Below are positions 21,401 through 25,129 of a stretch of 25,129 nucleotides of DNA, piece by piece (the first letter of the stretch is position 1; each line of letters begins with the position of its first letter). The position numbers and the translations under genes are program-made. The stretch is from positions 1-25,129 of the IMG/VR virus record IMGVR_UViG_3300005525_000097. The stretch is one strand, 5' to 3'. The notes beneath the pieces were generated by a model, which had not been told where the DNA came from, made no database searches, and was given only the letters and a program-made list of their open reading frames with translations. The stretch comes from a virus.

Positions 21401-23294
21401 AAACCGTGATCAAGTGCCACTGTTTTGCCCCCCTTTTTCCGGTATCAAAAGCGATCAAATTTTCGTAAGCCAAGGCCTCCAAAATCGACGTCAAATCGCC
21501 CTTCCGAATCTTCAATTCACGCTGTAGGTCCGAAGTGCTAACGGCGGGATTTCCGCCGATAGCTTCTAACACCCTTCCCCTCAAATCGGCGTTTTCGGAC
21601 CCCTTTTCGGCCTCCGTTTTGGCCTTCTTGGCGGCCTTCTCAAGCTCGTCAAATTCGGTCACGGATCGAAGGGTTGATTGCCAAGTTCGGTGCGGGTAAA
21701 CACCATCGAAGGCCTCCAAAATGTTCAAACCTTGGTGACCGGCGGACCCGCCCCAAGAGAACCAAACCTTATGGCTTCCGTCCTGCTTATAAGCTTCTCT
21801 TCTCTTGAGAAGTAAGAATTGGCGGGCAAATTCTGCCATCCCTGACTGCGAAAGATCCTCAAGTTCGGGGGCTTCGCTGTAGGTCCTGCCGGTCTTTCGG
21901 AAGTGATGCAAGAGGATCAAGGTAATCCCGGCGCGGTGGATCCGCTCGGCAATGAGTTCGAGCTTTTCGCCCATCGCGTAGATGTTGCTGGCGGCCTCAC
22001 CGGCTCGGAGTGACCGGTAGAGTGGGTCGATAAAAACCGTGTCGATTTCCTTGTGTGAAAGCTCTTCAATCAAATCGTCTACGCATTTTGCATTGTCCAG
22101 CTTGGGAAGCTTGAATCCGATTTCCAGCCTATCAAGTTGGTGGGCTTGGATCCCACGGGCTTCCGCAATGGCCCGCATCGTGCTTTGGAGCGTACTTTCC
22201 CCCGACTCCCCGGATATGATCATGCAAGGCCTTGGGTTCGGCACAGCGAATTTCCCGAGGAATGGCGTACCCGTCACAATGCTGACCGCCATGTCCAAAG
22301 CAATCGACGTTTTTAGCGTCTTGGAAGGCCCACCGATCACCATCGGTTCGTTGGCCACCATGAAGCCTTCTATGATGAACGTGCGTTCAATGGTCTTGTG
22401 GAATAGCTCCGCGCCGGTGATTGCCCGCGTCTGGTACTTGTTCGGGTCGAAGCCGTTGGCCTGGGCCAGCCGCTCAAGAAGCTTGATTGTGCAAAGTTGG
22501 CCGGACTCCCTCTTGAACGAGTCCCACTTGTATTCGCATTCGCGTTCCGAGTACTTGGGCGAACTGCTGGACCACTCCATCCACCGTTCGAGCATTTTGG
22601 TAGACGAATCGCACCAATGGAGTGCCATCCCGACCTTGATCCATTCGTGGTAATCGTCTGCAATGTCTTCGTGGATGTGATCTAAAAACTGAAGGGCCCG
22701 GTCCGCGTCGTCGTTGAAGGGGTCAATCTTCGTGACGTCGTAAATGGGATCCGATAACATCGTCTGAAGAGCGTAAAGACCCTCCCGCTGCCCCGTGATC
22801 TCCTTGGCCGCCCCCACTCGTTGGCCTGTTATTGTGAAATAGCGGTTGGTAGTCGCCCCGTCGTACAGTTCCACCCCCTTCTTGTGGCTGATTGCTTCCA
22901 AGTTGGGGTTCAGTTTCCCCGCCGCTATGAGCTTCACGCCCGTACTGCTCGGGGACTGCTCGGCATACGTGGGGAGCATTCCAAGCACCATCTTGGCTTG
23001 GTTGGTGAGGGTTCCTTCCTGGATGCAATCGTCCAGGTCGATTCCCACCATGCCTTCCGGGAGAACAATACCAATCCCATCGAAGAGCCCCTCGGCATGA
23101 GCCATAAAGGCTTCGTTGAAGCTGGTCCATGTCTCCGGGTTGGCCGTCGATGCCGCGCGGCCGTTAGTCTGCTTCGGGGGCTTGTCCCATGATCCGTTCC
23201 GATGTTCCCACTTCCAAACAAGCCATCGATCCATGGCCTTCAGCGCTTGGGGGATGTGCTTCGGATCAACGTCAATTCGCGTTGGCTTGTTCAT
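21399..23294 (-). CDS. Primase-helicase (PrimPol-like N-terminus, RecA-type helicase)
   Basis: The 631-residue protein has three parts. The N-terminal region contains GIGIVLPEGMVGIDLDDC (73-90, acidic motif DLDD) and YDGATTNRYFTITGQR, as in PrimPol-type primases. A PriCT-like linker (about 200-285) holds EWIKVGMALHW and EYKWDSF. The RepA/AAA-type helicase has Walker A GGPSKTLKTS (321-330), Walker B DTVFIDP (418-424) and LILLHHFRKTG. A winged-helix end (STSDLQRELKIRKGDLTSIL) completes it. It would prime and unwind phage DNA. It overlaps the helicase gene by 23 bp. No DNA polymerase gene is in the window. Confidence 0.9.
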   Translation of the reverse strand: MNKPTRIDVDPKHIPQALKAMDRWLVWKWEHRNGSWDKPPKQTNGRAASTANPETWTSFNEAFMAHAEGLFDGIGIVLPEGMVGIDLDDCIQEGTLTNQAKMVLGMLPTYAEQSPSSTGVKLIAAGKLNPNLEAISHKKGVELYDGATTNRYFTITGQRVGAAKEITGQREGLYALQTMLSDPIYDVTKIDPFNDDADRALQFLDHIHEDIADDYHEWIKVGMALHWCDSSTKMLERWMEWSSSSPKYSERECEYKWDSFKRESGQLCTIKLLERLAQANGFDPNKYQTRAITGAELFHKTIERTFIIEGFMVANEPMVIGGPSKTLKTSIALDMAVSIVTGTPFLGKFAVPNPRPCMIISGESGESTLQSTMRAIAEARGIQAHQLDRLEIGFKLPKLDNAKCVDDLIEELSHKEIDTVFIDPLYRSLRAGEAASNIYAMGEKLELIAERIHRAGITLILLHHFRKTGRTYSEAPELEDLSQSGMAEFARQFLLLKRREAYKQDGSHKVWFSWGGSAGHQGLNILEAFDGVYPHRTWQSTLRSVTEFDELEKAAKKAKTEAEKGSENADLRGRVLEAIGGNPAVSTSDLQRELKIRKGDLTSILEALAYENLIAFDTGKRGAKQWHLITV

Positions 23295-24678
23295 CGCTTT
23301 CCTTGTACGTCTTCAGAGCGTCAAGGAAAGACTTTTGAGAACTGTCCTTTGACTCGATTCGATCCTTTACCGCCACGTCGACGGTCCTATTCGCCAATAT
23401 CCGGTGAACTCGCACTTGTCCCGTGACCCCTTGGCGGTGGATCCGAGCATTGAGTTGCAAATAGACTTCCAAGTCATCAGTAAGGCCCATCCAAATAATG
23501 TCACGCCCGGGCCCGGCTTGCATGTTGACCCCATGAGAAAGCGCTTGCGGCTGAACGGCCAAGATGGGGATACCCCCTTGGTTCCACTTCTCCACAATCG
23601 AATCCGTTTCCTTGGCGTTCACACTCCCATCGATGTGGGCAATGTTCCCAAAAGTGTTCTTGAGCCGTTCAAGGTCATGCTTGTATTGAAACGCAATCAA
23701 TACCGGCTTGCCGTTCAACTCTTCCACAAGGTCTTTAATAGCTTCGACCTTGGCCGTGTGGATGTGGTGGACCGTTCGGTCTGCGTCGTAAAGGCCACCG
23801 TTGGCCAACTGCTTGCAAGCGAGATACTTCGAACCCGCATTCAAAGGGGTGAAGGTCCCTTCATTCTCAAGCTCAAGAAACATCTTTCTTTCCAAGGTCT
23901 TGTAGTCCTTGAAAACGTCCGGTGGAAGGTCCACCCACACGTCATTGACCAAAAGGCTTGGTAGGTCCAAGTGATCCGCTGCGTCCATACGAAGACAAGC
24001 GTTGGCTATCAGGGATTCAATTTCTTCTTTCGCGCCTTTCAGGGGGATCCGCTCGTAGCCTGAATAACCCCCGCGATAAAAGTACCGCGTTTGAAACTTG
24101 CTGATGACCGCCCCAAGGCTAGCCCCTTGGTCGACGATAAACATTTGCGAGAAAAGGTCCTCGATGCTCCTGGGGCTCGGGGTTCCCGTAAGGATCAAAC
24201 GCCGTTGGAAGTTGGGGATCAATTTCTTCAAGGCCTTGGTCCGCTTTGCGCCCCATTGCTTAAACTTGCTCGACTCGTCGACCACTAGCGTTTGGAAGTC
24301 CAGCGTCTTGAGCTTGAAATAGCTGGTCAACCACTCCACTCCCTCGGGGTTGATCAAGTAAATGTCCGCTGGGGTGGCCAAGGCCTTCAATCGCTGCGTG
24401 GGCGTACCGTGAATGATGCTGACCTTGAAGTCTTGGAACTGATCCCACTTCTTGACTTCCCTTGGCCAAACGGAATAGACCACCCGCAAAGGGGCGATGA
24501 TAAGGGTCTTTTGAGAAAGCCCTAGGATCTTCAAGAGCCGAAGCCAAGCCAACGTGATCGACGTCTTCCCAAGGCCAGGATCCAGAAAGAAAGCCCCACC
24601 TTCATGGCCGTCAAGGATAGTCCTTTGGACCAGCCACTTGAGCGCGAATTGTTGGTATTTGTGGGGCTGGAACTTCAT
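23272..24678 (-). CDS. SNF2/SF2-family DNA helicase
   Basis: The 468-residue protein carries the SF2 motifs: Walker A DPGLGKT (33-39), LIIAPLRVV (Ia), the DEAD-box variant DESS (134-137), LTGTP (163-167), and a C-terminal helicase half with PVLIAFQYKHD, GVNMQAG and the arginine-finger motif ARIHRQG. Phage SNF2-like proteins unwind or remodel DNA in replication or recombination. ATG at 24678 overlaps the upstream stop as ATGA; a start at 24693 would add MDGTI. It is followed by the primase-helicase. Confidence 0.92.
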   Translation of the reverse strand: MKFQPHKYQQFALKWLVQRTILDGHEGGAFFLDPGLGKTSITLAWLRLLKILGLSQKTLIIAPLRVVYSVWPREVKKWDQFQDFKVSIIHGTPTQRLKALATPADIYLINPEGVEWLTSYFKLKTLDFQTLVVDESSKFKQWGAKRTKALKKLIPNFQRRLILTGTPSPRSIEDLFSQMFIVDQGASLGAVISKFQTRYFYRGGYSGYERIPLKGAKEEIESLIANACLRMDAADHLDLPSLLVNDVWVDLPPDVFKDYKTLERKMFLELENEGTFTPLNAGSKYLACKQLANGGLYDADRTVHHIHTAKVEAIKDLVEELNGKPVLIAFQYKHDLERLKNTFGNIAHIDGSVNAKETDSIVEKWNQGGIPILAVQPQALSHGVNMQAGPGRDIIWMGLTDDLEVYLQLNARIHRQGVTGQVRVHRILANRTVDVAVKDRIESKDSSQKSFLDALKTYKESDEQANAN

Positions 24679-25085
24679 GATAGTTCCATCCATGTTCTAT
24701 ATTCGATCGGCAAGGCTAATAGCAAATCTTTGTTGCATTTCACTTCCGTGGTGGCGTTGATTACTTCCACTGTTTGAAGCAAAGTAAGGCCGTGGAGGGC
24801 CCCCTTTTTACCCCGAATGGCTTTCTTTAATGCAGACCATCCGCGCTCCGTTAAACCCGTGGCCTTTGTCGGCTTTCTTTTTTTCAATCGTAGCCAATAC
24901 TTGCAATGTGATTCCGCCGATGTACGAATGTCGACCAAGGAAACGTCAAAGTCCTTGAAACAATAGTCTCGGACTTGAGCGACTGAATACCCCCCCATCC
25001 AAAAGTAGATGTCCCCTTCGACTAACTTCTTTCCAATTTCATCCAAGGTCAACTTAGGTCCCTTAGCTTTCTTCGTTCGCATCAT
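24675..25085 (-). CDS. Hypothetical basic protein, start uncertain
   Basis: With the start at 25085 it has 136 residues; the frame stays open to the right edge, so a longer form is possible. It begins MMRTKKAKGPKLTLDEIGKK and has a lysine-rich middle (YWLRLKKRKPTKATGLTERG) and a SALKKAIRGKKGALHG stretch. No family was recognised; basic character and position before the helicase suggest nucleic-acid binding. The ATG is preferred because no ATG lies upstream in the window and TGATG would overlap an upstream stop. Its own stop overlaps the helicase start as ATGA. Confidence 0.65.
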   Translation of the reverse strand: MMRTKKAKGPKLTLDEIGKKLVEGDIYFWMGGYSVAQVRDYCFKDFDVSLVDIRTSAESHCKYWLRLKKRKPTKATGLTERGWSALKKAIRGKKGALHGLTLLQTVEVINATTEVKCNKDLLLALPIEYRTWMELS

Positions 25086-25129
25086 CAAAACTCGATCCGT
25101 GTTCACACATGCACCCAAGCGGCGATCGG

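Overview
The window is part of a tailed double-stranded DNA phage or prophage genome (Caudoviricetes). It carries a large terminase, a lambda-E-type major capsid protein, a gpD-like decoration protein, a Mu-I-like protease/scaffold and Gp36- and gpG-like connector proteins. A tail-tube-like protein follows the connectors directly and no sheath gene is seen, which favours a long, non-contractile (siphovirus-like) tail. GC content is moderate, roughly mid-50s by eye. No integrase, tRNA, rRNA or CRISPR array was seen. The host cannot be read from the sequence. A papain-type peptidase next to small membrane proteins, with no recognisable lysozyme or amidase, would suit an unusual envelope, but this is only a hypothesis.

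Most genes lie on the minus strand, so transcription runs from high to low coordinates. In that order: (1) replication, 25085-21399: an unknown protein, an SNF2/SF2 helicase and a primase-helicase. (2) A 224-bp non-coding spacer, 21175-21398, with inverted 11-bp repeats and a GC-rich hairpin. (3) A membrane/peptidase module, 21174-17955: an HTH protein with a membrane segment, two single-span membrane proteins (one thioredoxin-like), a papain-like cysteine peptidase, a two-span holin-like protein, a membrane-anchored CGPC thioredoxin-like protein and a membrane coiled-coil protein. (4) Fibre/adsorption genes, 17954-14365, including a repeat fibre and a Kelch-like protein. (5) Packaging, 14363-9032: small terminase, a long repeat fibre, a structural protein, large terminase and a small HTH protein. 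(6) A plus-strand island, 6635-9046, of seven small genes with two nearly identical 52-bp promoter-like elements. (7) Head and tail, 6522-1: protease/scaffold, decoration, capsid, connectors, tail terminator, a Cys-rich protein, tail tube, and the start of a Pro/Ala-rich repeat protein that runs off the left edge.

The minus-strand genes are tightly coupled, with many ATGA, GTGA or TAATG stop/start overlaps. I used these overlaps, with Shine-Dalgarno sites, to choose starts. Three tail-type genes contain in-frame DNA repeats (96, 192 and 300 bp). Two oddities stand out. No portal or Mu-F-like gene lies between the large terminase and the protease, where the plus-strand island sits instead. The peptidase/thioredoxin/membrane-protein block looks like a coherent, possibly undescribed lysis or envelope-processing module. 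All family assignments were made by eye from motifs, without database searches.
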